A stretch of 13,547 nucleotides of DNA from Victivallales bacterium (GCA_017431185.1 JAFRLP010000251.1:1-13547); one strand, 5' to 3'. Positions 1-7,044 are shown, numbered from the stretch's first letter. Numbers and translations: made by a program. Notes: a model not told the origin generated them from the sequence alone.

Positions 1-252
1 CCCCCAACTTCCGCCATTCGGGTTGAAGACAGGCAATTTCCTGTACAGTTTGTCCCGCACCTCCAGAACACCAGGCGGCGGAACTTTAAACTCACCGCTT
101 AAGGTTCTGCCATCCGTCAGTTTGGCAACAACTGACACTTTTCTCTCCCCTGTGACCCCCATCTCCAGGGGGCTTTTCAGGCCAGTCGGAAGGACAGCGA
201 ACGCAGACCCCGCAAGAATGCACCACCCAATGACACCTAATGCTCTTTTCAT
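1..252 (-). CDS. Secreted protein of unknown function, N-terminal fragment (runs off the left edge)
   Basis: The reverse strand is open from an ATG at 252 to base 1 (84 codons) with no stop. The first 19 residues, MKRALGVIGWCILAGSAFA, form a clear signal peptide: positive start, hydrophobic core and an A-x-A type cleavage site. The mature part begins VLPTGLKSPLEMGV and continues with a strand-like stretch VSVVAKLTDGRTLSG and a segment containing KLPVFNPNGG. A Shine-Dalgarno-like GGAGA sits about 7 bases before the ATG. The gene starts 20 bases after the stop of the prepilin-type gene, so the two are probably cotranscribed and the product may work with that protein at the cell surface. I do not recognise the family. 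The C-terminus is outside the window, so no function is assigned. Confidence 0.72.
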   Translation of the reverse strand, partial: MKRALGVIGWCILAGSAFAVLPTGLKSPLEMGVTGERKVSVVAKLTDGRTLSGEFKVPPPGVLEVRDKLYRKLPVFNPNGGSWG

Positions 253-272
253 CTTATTTCTCCAGAGATTTG

Positions 273-1061
273 TCAGATTCCCTTGGCTCCAAGCAGGGCA
301 GAGCCGAATGTGTTCCAGATGGAGGCTCCTGCCTGCCCCCTCAGGTAATTCTCCGCAAAGGTCTCCACATGTCCATCCAGCAAGAGAAAATTGGTATTGC
401 GATTATGGCGCTTGCGGGAGATGTATTGCCCACCGTTGTTGACATAGTATAAGCCTTTGCCGTCCGTGTTGGTATCGCCATTGGCCTCATACAAGTTGGT
501 GGCGTTGCTGAAAACAGAATCGCAAATGTACCCGTGCTCCGAAGGAGAGGAGATTCCCCCCATCTTGCTCGCCTTCTGGGTCTGCGATTCATAGTTCGCA
601 TGATATTTGTCCCCGCCGATGACATACCGCAGCATTCCGTAGTTGATCTGGCTCATGTAGTTGACTGGCACCGATGTCGCTGGGCATTTCAAAATCCCTT
701 TCTTATGCGCCGTCGGCAAAATGGCGGCGGGCGTGTCGTTGGACGGCACGTCAAGGTCGTGCGGAAGCGCAAGATAATCACGCGCCACGTATGCCCACGT
801 GACCGTATATTCCGCCTTCAATCCGCGATAAGTTCCTGCAGTCGTTCCCTGGAACGGCAGAACAAAATCCTCATGGTCCATCGAATAGGTCGTCACCCCC
901 AACCCAATCTGCTTCAAATTTCCCACGCAGGAGATGAGTCTCGCCTTGTCACGCGCCTTGCCCAATGCCGGCAGCAGCATCGCAGCCAGAATGGCGATGA
1001 TGGCTATCACGACAAGCAACTCAATTAATGTAAAACTCTTGCATTTCTTCGGGGTGAACAT
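273..1061 (-). CDS. Prepilin-type N-terminal cleavage/methylation, H-X9-DG protein
   Basis: 262 aa. The N-terminus has a short basic leader (MFTPKKCKS) followed by [20 protein letters not shown], the type IV prepilin/type II pseudopilin signature with the conserved Glu five residues after the Phe. It predicts cleavage by a prepilin peptidase and a single hydrophobic helix in the inner membrane. The soluble part ends with the H-X9-DG motif (H, nine residues, then DGHVETF) typical of the large DUF1559-like family expanded in Planctomycetes and Lentisphaerae. The function of these proteins is unknown; a surface or periplasmic scaffold role is only an idea. The start is fixed by AAGGAGG at 1067-1073, five bases before the ATG. 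The first 15 codons and the upstream bases are duplicated exactly at 5885-5939. It is followed after 20 bases by the secreted gene at the left edge and driven by the TATAAT at 1132-1137. Confidence 0.9.
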   Translation of the reverse strand: MFTPKKCKSFTLIELLVVIAIIAILAAMLLPALGKARDKARLISCVGNLKQIGLGVTTYSMDHEDFVLPFQGTTAGTYRGLKAEYTVTWAYVARDYLALPHDLDVPSNDTPAAILPTAHKKGILKCPATSVPVNYMSQINYGMLRYVIGGDKYHANYESQTQKASKMGGISSPSEHGYICDSVFSNATNLYEANGDTNTDGKGLYYVNNGGQYISRKRHNRNTNFLLLDGHVETFAENYLRGQAGASIWNTFGSALLGAKGI

Positions 1062-1071
1062 CTGTGCCTCC
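1017..1071 (-). repeat. Direct repeat block 1, copy A (55 bases, identical to 5885-5939)
   Basis: Base-by-base comparison shows complete identity with 5885-5939 (offset 4868). The block covers the first 15 codons of the prepilin gene plus the GGAGG ribosome binding site. Identity stops sharply at base 1016 (g against a) and at 1072. In this copy the prepilin gene continues intact. It forms a pair with block 2 (1131-1255), in the same order as in copy B. Confidence 0.95.
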
Positions 1072-1131
1072 TTGGCTTTGCGGAACTTCGAATGCCCGTT
1101 GCTGATGAATGTCTCGATGTCAACGCCAGAT

Positions 1132-1175
1132 ATTATACACGATTTTTCAGGCGGACGCTATAACAAAATCCATTT
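1132..1175 (-). promoter_or_regulatory. Promoter candidate for the prepilin-type gene, with conserved upstream element
   Basis: On the minus strand a perfect TATAAT (1132-1137) follows TG. No TTGACA-like hexamer lies 16-18 bases upstream. Instead an element, TTTTGTTATAGC, ending about 22 bases before the -10, is conserved in copy B at 6013-6053. A strong -10 without a -35, plus a conserved upstream element next to an AraC gene, fits an activator-dependent promoter. The predicted leader is about 65 bases. The role of the regulator is an inference. Confidence 0.6.
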
Positions 1176-1178
1176 AAA

Positions 1179-1255
1179 TTAGCACTTTTTTCCTGATTGC
1201 CCCTTTCCCCTTCGGGACTTTTGTTGGAAATCAGACGGAGAGCAGTGCATGGCCG
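1179..1255 (-). pseudogene. AraC-family regulator, C-terminal remnant
   Basis: One minus-strand frame reads AMHCSPSDFQQKSRRGKGQ and ends in TAA at 1179-1181. This matches the C-terminus of the intact AraC protein at 6055-6963 (VMHCSPSDFQEKSRKEQGQ). The matched segment is the end of the second helix-turn-helix and the tail. Upstream of about 1255 a few residues still resemble an AraC recognition helix (SPS..N..KTSA), then the similarity is lost. No DNA-binding domain or start remains, so this is a relic. It sits immediately before the promoter of the prepilin gene, as the intact AraC does in the other copy. Confidence 0.85.
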
Positions 1256-1538
1256 CAGATGTTTTCGAGTTGTTTTCGCACGAAGGCGACCGCGCATGGC
1301 TTCCCTCCCATGCAAAGATGCCTTCATGCGAAAGGAGCCGGATAGGGCGCGGAACATGGCTCTTCAACGGATTTTCGGGGGAATCTCCGACGGAATGAGC
1401 AGCGGGCGCACCAGCCGCGGCTCGAAGGGGAGGGGTTCGGGGAACGGGGACTCCCTCGGCATGTCGGTGAGATGCGGGATTCGTCGTATCGTACACGCTC
1501 GCGAACGGCGGTCTCCAGCATAGGCCTCCATGCCATCG
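1256..1538. other. G+C-rich non-coding or relic stretch between the GH42-like gene and the AraC remnant
   Basis: No convincing gene. Several short frames are open on the minus strand, but none has a ribosome binding site or a recognisable domain. One frame ending at 1364 gives a proline-rich end with LPFEPRLVRPLLIPSEIPPK, which could be the decayed C-terminus of a regulator or enzyme; I cannot place it. Base composition is about 70% G+C in the line 1381-1440, against about 50% in the genes on both sides. That resembles the right flank of the window and fits a remnant of an older AraC locus. No terminator with a T-run is visible after the GH42-like gene. Confidence 0.5.
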
Positions 1539-3389
1539 TCACTGTTCCGTGACAATGGCGATTTCCTGGTATGTCAACTGCGGGATGCTGAATATCTTAT
1601 ATGGTGCGTCTTCGCCAATAGCCGTCAACTGTTCCCTGCGAACTTGTTGCCCAGCCCTTCGAATAATCGTCAAACGGCGTTTTGCCGTTAAGACGGCGAG
1701 TTGAATATTGTTTGCAGTCCCAGTAGTCAGATTGACCAGGAACTGGCAATTGGCCCGATGCCATAGTGCAATTTTATGACAGGTTATGAGATAAGCGGGA
1801 AGACGATCGCGACTAAGGAAACGAAAAACGCGGCAAAGCAGTTCGTGACGATCCCGACAGCCCTGCCAATCGAATGGCGCAAAACCACTGACATATACCC
1901 TGCCGCCAAGTTCATTGATGAATACTCCGCTGGCCATTCCGGCTTCACATCCACCATAATCCAGGAGCCGTGTCAGATATTCGGCACGGCCATCCGTCTT
2001 CGTGATGCGGTAAATCGGTGCAATCCATCGGAAAACAGGATGAAGGTCACGCAATCCTCCAATCCTGGAAACCATCGAATGGGGCAATGCCTGCTCCAGC
2101 AGATCACCTGACGTCAGGGATGCTTTGAACCCCGTGTATTTTCCAAGACCACTGTCATTGAGAATGCCCAAAGCCTCCCCATCCATCATCACTCCGCCAG
2201 CGAGGAGAGCAAGCAATTGTTCCTTACCTAATCTCCTGGCGATTTTACCAGGAAGAATGTGGCATACACTCTGTTCTGTGCGATAGGCGGGCGGAAAACC
2301 GACCTGGTAGATTTCATCCCCCTCAGCCATCTCCTTCTGGTCTGGGAAATCAGGCAATGGTTTACCGATTCCGACAGAAGGGGCGCATCCACCCGATTCC
2401 ACAATGGCAGTCGCCAAAGCAAAGCATTCATCCAAGACGTTCAAGTAGGGGATGTACTCCTCAAAGCGCCCAGCCGTTCCCATTACGTTATAGGCGACTC
2501 CAGTACACCCAGAAGCAAGATATGACAAAGCCTCAAAAGTGGTGAAATCCGGGCTTTTCCGCAGAGGGACATACGGGAAATTCTCCACTTCCGCATAACG
2601 TTCCGTCACTCCATTGGGAAGAGCCGAGTTCTGGCGGGCCATGCTATGCGCCTTTGCGACCATGGCAGACACGCTGTCATCGTTATACACACCGCCACCA
2701 GGACGCCAGGCCACCGCACCGCCCTGTTTTCCCCGCAGAGCCTCCACATAGGGCGAATAGTCCCGTCCATCTGGTCCGTAGAAGCAGGTCATCCAGCCCA
2801 AGGTGATTTTCGGATTGACATCATGAACAATACGCTCAATCTGGCTTAAGAGCGCGCAAATACGCTCCTTGGTGAATAGATGGCGCGCTTCATCAGATAC
2901 AGGACCCCGAGCAGACAGAAGTCGTTCACAGCGTGGACAACGACAGTCTGAACCATGATGAAGGTCATCATCAACATATATGGAATCAGGGTTCTGTCTT
3001 GCAGCGCAGGAATAGACTGACCGAAGGTACTCCATGGTTTTGGGCGAAGTCGGGCAGAGGCGGGCCGGAAAGGCCTGGCCATTCACCCCCACAAAAAAAT
3101 CATGGTCACCCAATGATGGATCGACGAATTCCCCCAACTGGCCAACGCTGCAAAGAACATCTATGCCCATTTTGACAGACCACCGTCCCCGAAATCGATT
3201 CATCAGCGCACCGATAAACTCAAGGCGCCGACAGACATCCTGTGGATTTCGAATGGCGTGTGATATCTGGGTGAAGAAGATGATTTCATCCAGAGCATTG
3301 ATGTGTTCCAGGCAGTAAACCAAGCACTTGTCATACCACTTTTGCTCGAAGAAAATGTCGCAGGGAATCCGTAGGATGTTCTTAAGCAT
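1539..3389 (-). CDS. GH42-like glycoside hydrolase homologue (TIM barrel plus GATase-like domain)
   Basis: 616 aa, no signal peptide, so probably cytosolic. Residues about 30-330 look like a (beta/alpha)8 barrel. C112 followed by the cluster C149-x-C151-x2-C154 reproduces the four-cysteine zinc site known from GH42 beta-galactosidases. A DDD run at 140-142 just before the cluster, and E267/E269, are candidate acidic active-site residues; the usual GH42 Asn-Glu acid/base pair is not obvious. Residues about 385-420 (LLALLAGGVMMDGEALGIL) resemble the GATase-like trimerisation domain of GH42 enzymes, and a beta-sandwich-like tail ends the protein. A stop lies two codons before the ATG, so the start is fixed, but there is no clear ribosome binding site; coupling to GH110, which ends 22 bases upstream, is likely. 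It may act on beta-galactosides released by its neighbours, but an inactive or divergent member cannot be excluded. Confidence 0.7.
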   Translation of the reverse strand: MLKNILRIPCDIFFEQKWYDKCLVYCLEHINALDEIIFFTQISHAIRNPQDVCRRLEFIGALMNRFRGRWSVKMGIDVLCSVGQLGEFVDPSLGDHDFFVGVNGQAFPARLCPTSPKTMEYLRSVYSCAARQNPDSIYVDDDLHHGSDCRCPRCERLLSARGPVSDEARHLFTKERICALLSQIERIVHDVNPKITLGWMTCFYGPDGRDYSPYVEALRGKQGGAVAWRPGGGVYNDDSVSAMVAKAHSMARQNSALPNGVTERYAEVENFPYVPLRKSPDFTTFEALSYLASGCTGVAYNVMGTAGRFEEYIPYLNVLDECFALATAIVESGGCAPSVGIGKPLPDFPDQKEMAEGDEIYQVGFPPAYRTEQSVCHILPGKIARRLGKEQLLALLAGGVMMDGEALGILNDSGLGKYTGFKASLTSGDLLEQALPHSMVSRIGGLRDLHPVFRWIAPIYRITKTDGRAEYLTRLLDYGGCEAGMASGVFINELGGRVYVSGFAPFDWQGCRDRHELLCRVFRFLSRDRLPAYLITCHKIALWHRANCQFLVNLTTGTANNIQLAVLTAKRRLTIIRRAGQQVRREQLTAIGEDAPYKIFSIPQLTYQEIAIVTEQ

Positions 3390-3411
3390 TTTCGCTTACT
3401 GGTTGTTGCAT

Positions 3412-5079
3412 TCAAGGGTTCTTTTCAGGCAAATTGCCGGGAAGTGTGACTAAACAATCCCGGCAGTTGTCCAGCACGACGCCGGAACAGCCAGAATCAC
3501 CCGGAACATTTGCGAACTTGGAAGAAAAAACGAACCGATTGTCCCGAAAGACGATGTTCTTGGCATCTCTGGCCTGAAGCAAGTGTCCGCTACTGTTCTC
3601 AAAAACATTGCCTGAAATGACAATTCCGCTGTGGGTGTACGGGCAATTCGGCGTGAGCGGAATCTGTGAAGCAATCCGAATTGGATAGCCACTGCGGTCG
3701 GCATAATTGCAGTCCAGGAAAAAATTATTGCTTATGGACACATCCCTCACCGGCCCGCTTTCAAACCAATAGTTCATGTCAGCCGTGAAATCAATGGCGC
3801 AGGATGCCGTGCGAAATATACATCCCTCCACCACCATCTTGCCACTGGAGGAAAGCAGAAAACCACGAGGACGGTTACGACCGACCAAACACCCGCGTAT
3901 GGTCAATTCAGGGCCGGACAAATGCTCCAAAATGTCGCCTGGCTCACAGTGCGTGGAGGGGCAGGCCAAGGCAAGCAGGAAGTGACCATCCCGCAAATAT
4001 TTCACAGAAGCAACCGTTGCCTCGGATTTCACTTCGGCGGTAGCGCCGCGGTGAACTGCAAGACGGTCTCCTGGACTAAACCAGTGGATGCCCCTGACCT
4101 CCGCCGCCCCTGGACAAATGCATTGAAGCCGCAAGCCATGTACGCTTTCTATTCTGGTGTAGTTGCCGTGGACATTAACAGCGTCATCAAGCATATTCTC
4201 AAAGATGCAATCTTCAATCAGGACTTTTCCGGTGCAATGGAAACAATGGATGCTGTCTGCATTGCAAGTAACCATTCCACGAGAATGACAGTCCCTAAAC
4301 ATGTCAAACCGCCGTACTATGAGATTATGACAGAAAAGGGCGCGCAATCCCATCGCAGCGCAATGGTGAAGTCGGATGTTTTCGAGCCGAAGACCACTGC
4401 AATGGCTGGCGAGAAAGGCGTTCTTGTCCCTTGGTTCATGGGAGAAAACCAGCGTCTGTCCAGCCTGCCAGGACACAGGAATATTCCCCGTCCATTCCCA
4501 GTCCCCATCTGGCAGGGTAGAATGATGCAAGATGGTAATCGGCCAGGGATGCGTGTCCTCTTCCAACGGGTTGCCAAAACTGGCCAGCAGTGGTCTGGCC
4601 AGATAGGCGGGCGCGCTGGTGGTGGAATCGAAAGGCTGCATCAAAAGGACGCGATTTTCCAGGGCCTGGGTCCAGCAAGGCGCCAAGGCACAAAAGGCTC
4701 CATTCACATCGCCGCAGGAAAACTCCGGGTCTGGATGCAGGCGAATATGTGCGGCTGTCACTTCCACAACACTGGCCTGGGAGTAAAACGTTCGATCGTA
4801 GTCGATGGAGAAATTGGTCAAAGTGACATTTCGGCAATTACGTATCAGGAAAGGCGCAATCCTTCCGTGGAAAACCAGTTTCGCCCCCTGCAAATCGATG
4901 GTGACATTTTCCAGATTGTCCAGAACAAGGGCCACTTGGAGATGACTATGCAAGCCGAGTTCCGACACACCATTCGGACAACTCGTGTCCTCCAGCCTGA
5001 TATGGTATTCAGCGGCTGAACCAAGATAAAGAGCATTGTTCTGGAAATGCTGTCCTGGATGAAAGATGAGTTTTTTCAT
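3412..5079 (-). CDS. GH110 alpha-1,3-galactosidase-like right-handed beta-helix protein
   Basis: 555 aa. The whole chain has the short-strand rhythm of a parallel beta-helix (LENVTIDLQGAKLVFHG, NVTLTNFSIDYDR, VSISNNFF, IVISGNVFEN). The key evidence is NADSIHCF (D275) followed by MLDDAVNVHGNY (D298, D299). As I recall, the catalytic aspartates of the characterised GH110 enzyme PdGH110B are D321, D344 and D345, the same 23/24-residue spacing. GH110 enzymes are inverting exo-alpha-1,3-galactosidases that remove terminal alpha-Gal, as in blood group B and linear alpha-Gal epitopes. There is no signal peptide, unlike many exported Bacteroides members, which suggests intracellular processing of imported oligosaccharides. 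It starts 29 bases after the SGNH gene and is followed 22 bases later by the GH42-like gene, a compact operon. The alternative, a non-GH110 beta-helix protein, is unlikely given the motif spacing. Confidence 0.82.
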   Translation of the reverse strand: MKKLIFHPGQHFQNNALYLGSAAEYHIRLEDTSCPNGVSELGLHSHLQVALVLDNLENVTIDLQGAKLVFHGRIAPFLIRNCRNVTLTNFSIDYDRTFYSQASVVEVTAAHIRLHPDPEFSCGDVNGAFCALAPCWTQALENRVLLMQPFDSTTSAPAYLARPLLASFGNPLEEDTHPWPITILHHSTLPDGDWEWTGNIPVSWQAGQTLVFSHEPRDKNAFLASHCSGLRLENIRLHHCAAMGLRALFCHNLIVRRFDMFRDCHSRGMVTCNADSIHCFHCTGKVLIEDCIFENMLDDAVNVHGNYTRIESVHGLRLQCICPGAAEVRGIHWFSPGDRLAVHRGATAEVKSEATVASVKYLRDGHFLLALACPSTHCEPGDILEHLSGPELTIRGCLVGRNRPRGFLLSSSGKMVVEGCIFRTASCAIDFTADMNYWFESGPVRDVSISNNFFLDCNYADRSGYPIRIASQIPLTPNCPYTHSGIVISGNVFENSSGHLLQARDAKNIVFRDNRFVFSSKFANVPGDSGCSGVVLDNCRDCLVTLPGNLPEKNP

Positions 5080-5108
5080 TTCCTAACCATCCAACTCATA
5101 CGCTAACA

Positions 5109-5876
5109 TCACCTTTCAGGGAAAATTTGCAATGCCGCATCTGCCAGCAAGGAGAGTCCAAATATGCCTGGATGGTTGTAGTTGTTAACCATCACCGTCA
5201 AATGCGGAATGCCCTGACGCGGCAATGCAACAAACCGTTCCCCAGCCTCCGCCAACGGCAAATGATTCTCTATTGCAAAGCGACGCAGAAAAGCGGTGAT
5301 GCGACGCTCGTCACTCTTTACTTGCTTCTGCATTTCGGGGGGCATCATCACAAAAGCATTTTTGGCGGTATAAGGCGGAGTCAGGATAAGCCACTCCGCC
5401 CCGATTGCTCGAAAATCCACCAGAAAACGTCGATAGTTGGTGTCCAGTTGGGCATCAGTCAAACTCCGGTCATTGAGAAATTCAGAAATGACAAGGTCTG
5501 GGCGCACATCAATCACCTGTTCCACATAATTGTGTGCAGCACCTGCCCTTTCCTGTAGAAAATCATTGCTGTTGTGGTTTCCCCAGGCGGAGGTCACCAG
5601 TTCCAACCGTGCTGCAGGAAAACGCTCGTGGAGTTTTGACACCAGTTGCGACTGCCAGCAGTTCTCCTGGGGCAAAGGGACATATTCACCCTCTGTGATA
5701 CTATCTCCCCAGGCCAGAATTTTCAAAATGTCGCCATTACGCAGTTTCCTCATGGTGTTGGGCAACAACTGTTCTGCAACGGGAAGCGTTCTAACGTGAT
5801 AGCCAACTTCGAGAATTGGAAACAGATTGCCATTCGTCAGTTTTTCTTGGCGAAACACCTGGTAGATGTTGCCCAA
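5109..5876 (-). CDS. SGNH/GDSL hydrolase (probable carbohydrate esterase), 5' end rearranged
   Basis: 255 aa if read from a TTG at 5876; the first ATG is at codon 42. The SGNH blocks are visible: LAWGDSITEG (nucleophile S59), SAWGNHNSND (G99), SEFLND (N135) and NNYNHPG (H235). The residue three before the His, normally Asp, is Asn232, so the triad is Ser-Asn-His-like or uses another acid. The family deacylates esters, often acetyl groups on sugars. There is no signal peptide. The frame runs into a TGA four codons before the TTG, no ATG or good ribosome binding site precedes it, and base 5885 onward belongs to the duplicated prepilin start. The true N-terminus was therefore probably cut off by the rearrangement. 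The downstream GH110 and GH42-like genes suggest removal of acyl groups before glycan cleavage. Translation may depend on the upstream 30-codon chimeric frame. Confidence 0.75.
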   Translation of the reverse strand: MGNIYQVFRQEKLTNGNLFPILEVGYHVRTLPVAEQLLPNTMRKLRNGDILKILAWGDSITEGEYVPLPQENCWQSQLVSKLHERFPAARLELVTSAWGNHNSNDFLQERAGAAHNYVEQVIDVRPDLVISEFLNDRSLTDAQLDTNYRRFLVDFRAIGAEWLILTPPYTAKNAFVMMPPEMQKQVKSDERRITAFLRRFAIENHLPLAEAGERFVALPRQGIPHLTVMVNNYNHPGIFGLSLLADAALQIFPER

Positions 5877-5929
5877 ACGAACAACAACTCAATTAATGTA
5901 AAACTCTTGCATTTCTTCGGGGTGAACAT
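5837..5929 (-). pseudogene. Truncated prepilin gene: 15 original codons fused out of frame to the SGNH gene
   Basis: The ATG at 5927-5929 has GGAGG at 5935-5939, spacing 5, exactly as in the intact gene at 1061. The first 15 codons ([15 protein letters not shown]) are identical to that gene. After base 5885 the frame leaves the prepilin sequence, reads 15 unrelated residues (LFVWATSTRCFAKKN) out of frame with the SGNH gene, and stops at 5837-5839. It can be translated as a 30-residue peptide overlapping the SGNH start by 40 bases. It is either a relic or an accidental leader peptide that couples translation into the SGNH gene. Confidence 0.8.
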
Positions 5930-5939
5930 CTGTGCCTCC
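5885..5939 (-). repeat. Direct repeat block 1, copy B (55 bases, identical to 1017-1071)
   Basis: Identical over all 55 bases to 1017-1071 and in the same orientation, 4868 bases away. It carries the prepilin ribosome binding site and first 15 codons. Its inner edge (5885) is the breakpoint with the SGNH gene. Together with block 2 it forms one of two direct repeats bounding the SGNH-GH110-GH42 module. Confidence 0.95.
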
Positions 5940-6011
5940 ATGACCACACGGAAATCCGAGGGACGCTTTTCTGATGAATTACTGGATTACTGTTTCAACT
6001 TCAACAGCAAA

Positions 6012-6137
6012 TATTATACACGATTTTTCAGGGGAATGCTATAACAAAATACATTTAGGTTAGTACTTTTTTCCTGATTTGCCCCTGTTCCTTTCGGGAC
6101 TTTTCCTGAAAATCAGACGGGGAGCAGTGCATGACCG
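6012..6137 (-). repeat. Direct repeat block 2, copy B (about 87% identical to 1131-1255)
   Basis: Contains the last 28 codons of the intact AraC gene and the bases downstream of it, including the TATAAT at 6013-6018. The differences from copy A are mostly single substitutions, many synonymous or conservative within the AraC frame, which suggests both copies were once coding. Confidence 0.9.
6013..6053 (-). promoter_or_regulatory. Promoter candidate upstream of the SGNH-GH110-GH42 operon
   Basis: Same arrangement as at 1132-1175: TATAAT at 6013-6018 on the minus strand, no good -35 at standard spacing, and the shared TTTTGTTATAGC element upstream, just after the AraC stop. If active, it would transcribe the chimeric leader and then the three enzyme genes. 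Readthrough from AraC is also possible because no terminator is seen between them. Confidence 0.55.
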
Positions 6138-6963
6138 CCCGAAAATACCTGGCGAAATAACTGGAGTCGGTAAAGCCAGAGTGGAGCGCGGCCTCGGTGA
6201 CGTTATGCTTTCCGTCCTGAAGCAGACGGCAGGCATGCTCCAGGCGGAGGGAATTGATGTACTTCACCAGCGAGGTGCCAGTCTGCTCCTTGAAGAAGAC
6301 GCTGATGTACTTTTCGGGCAGATGGACGCTCTCGCCAATGCGCTTCAGGGAGATGCGCTCGCAGTAATGTCGGGCGATGAAATCCAGGAGGGCATGCAGA
6401 TTGCGGTAAACGGGCGAACTGCGGTTCTCCCCGCACTCCAGTCCCCCCGTGGACTCCGCCGCATGGCAAAGCGCGGCCAGCAGCAGGAGAAGCCGGGCGT
6501 GGACAACCAGAGAATGCCCCGGGCCTTTGGATGCATATGCGGCGGCCAGTTGCGTAAAATGCATTTTGATGTCCTCGCGCTGTGTCGGATTCAGGCGAAG
6601 CAGGCAGAGTCCTCCACGCTCATCCAGTTTCTCAAAGGTGTTCGCATAGGCGGGGAACTGCCGCAGCTGCTCCAGTTCCGTCACGCTGAAGCGGGCGGGC
6701 TCAATCAGCAGATTGTAGAACTTCAATTCGCTGGAGGTGTAGAAGGAGTGCACGGCATTGCGCGAGATGACATAGACATCCCCCGCCATGATGGGATACT
6801 TCTTCTCATTGACGCAATTCACCCCCAGCCCGCCGTCCATGAACACGATCTCAGTGCAGTCATGCCGATGCGGCAGACGCACCGAATTGCGCCTCCAAAT
6901 CTGGTACTGAAGGTACATCCCCACATTTCGAACATCCAGTCTGTCCAGGCAAAACGTCTCCAT
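6055..6963 (-). CDS. AraC-family transcriptional regulator
   Basis: 302 aa. The N-terminal half (about 1-150) is a cupin-type ligand-binding domain: RLPHRHDCTEIVFMDGG followed by the turn IMAGDVYVISRNAVHSF is the usual AraC sugar-sensing layout. The C-terminal 110 residues hold the double helix-turn-helix: ISLKRIGESVHLPEKYIS, then VTEAALHSGFTDSSYFARYF and the closing HCSPSDFQ, a variant of the family's GMSPSEYR. The start is supported by GAGG seven bases before the ATG and a promoter candidate at 7045-7073. It probably activates the carbohydrate genes downstream, whose promoter lies immediately after its stop codon; the ligand is unknown. Its last 28 codons are duplicated as a relic at 1179-1255. 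Confidence 0.93.
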   Translation of the reverse strand: METFCLDRLDVRNVGMYLQYQIWRRNSVRLPHRHDCTEIVFMDGGLGVNCVNEKKYPIMAGDVYVISRNAVHSFYTSSELKFYNLLIEPARFSVTELEQLRQFPAYANTFEKLDERGGLCLLRLNPTQREDIKMHFTQLAAAYASKGPGHSLVVHARLLLLLAALCHAAESTGGLECGENRSSPVYRNLHALLDFIARHYCERISLKRIGESVHLPEKYISVFFKEQTGTSLVKYINSLRLEHACRLLQDGKHNVTEAALHSGFTDSSYFARYFRAVMHCSPSDFQEKSRKEQGQIRKKVLT

Positions 6964-7044
6964 ATCCGCCTCTTACCAACTGCCTTGCGAGCCTCTGTCG
7001 AGAAGTGCCCCGACTGAATCGCTGCTGATGCGATAGCTTCAAAA

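Larger units (their letters stand above)
1131..1255 (-). repeat. Direct repeat block 2, copy A (about 87% identical to 6012-6137)
   Basis: A hand alignment with 6012-6137 gives about 15 mismatches and one single-base gap over about 126 columns. The block holds the 3' end of an AraC-family reading frame (1179-1255) and the promoter region with TATAAT. Between blocks 1 and 2 the two copies are only loosely alike and differ in length (59 against 72 bases). Confidence 0.9.

Noticed and set aside
23..442. Plus-strand open frame at the left edge
   Set aside because: It overlaps the minus-strand signal-peptide gene (1-252) and the end of the prepilin-type gene, and has no ribosome binding site.
3922..5019. 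Long plus-strand open frame opposite the GH110 gene
   Set aside because: It has no ribosome binding site or recognisable domain. The minus-strand frame has clear GH110 motifs and operon spacing, so this is a shadow.
1017..6137. Transposon or insertion sequence as the cause of the duplicated ends
   Set aside because: No transposase, integrase or terminal inverted repeats were found. The repeats are pieces of host-type genes, so homologous recombination fits better.
6079..7017. Plus-strand open frame of 312 codons opposite the AraC gene
   Set aside because: The AraC double helix-turn-helix on the minus strand is unmistakable, and the plus frame shows no family features.
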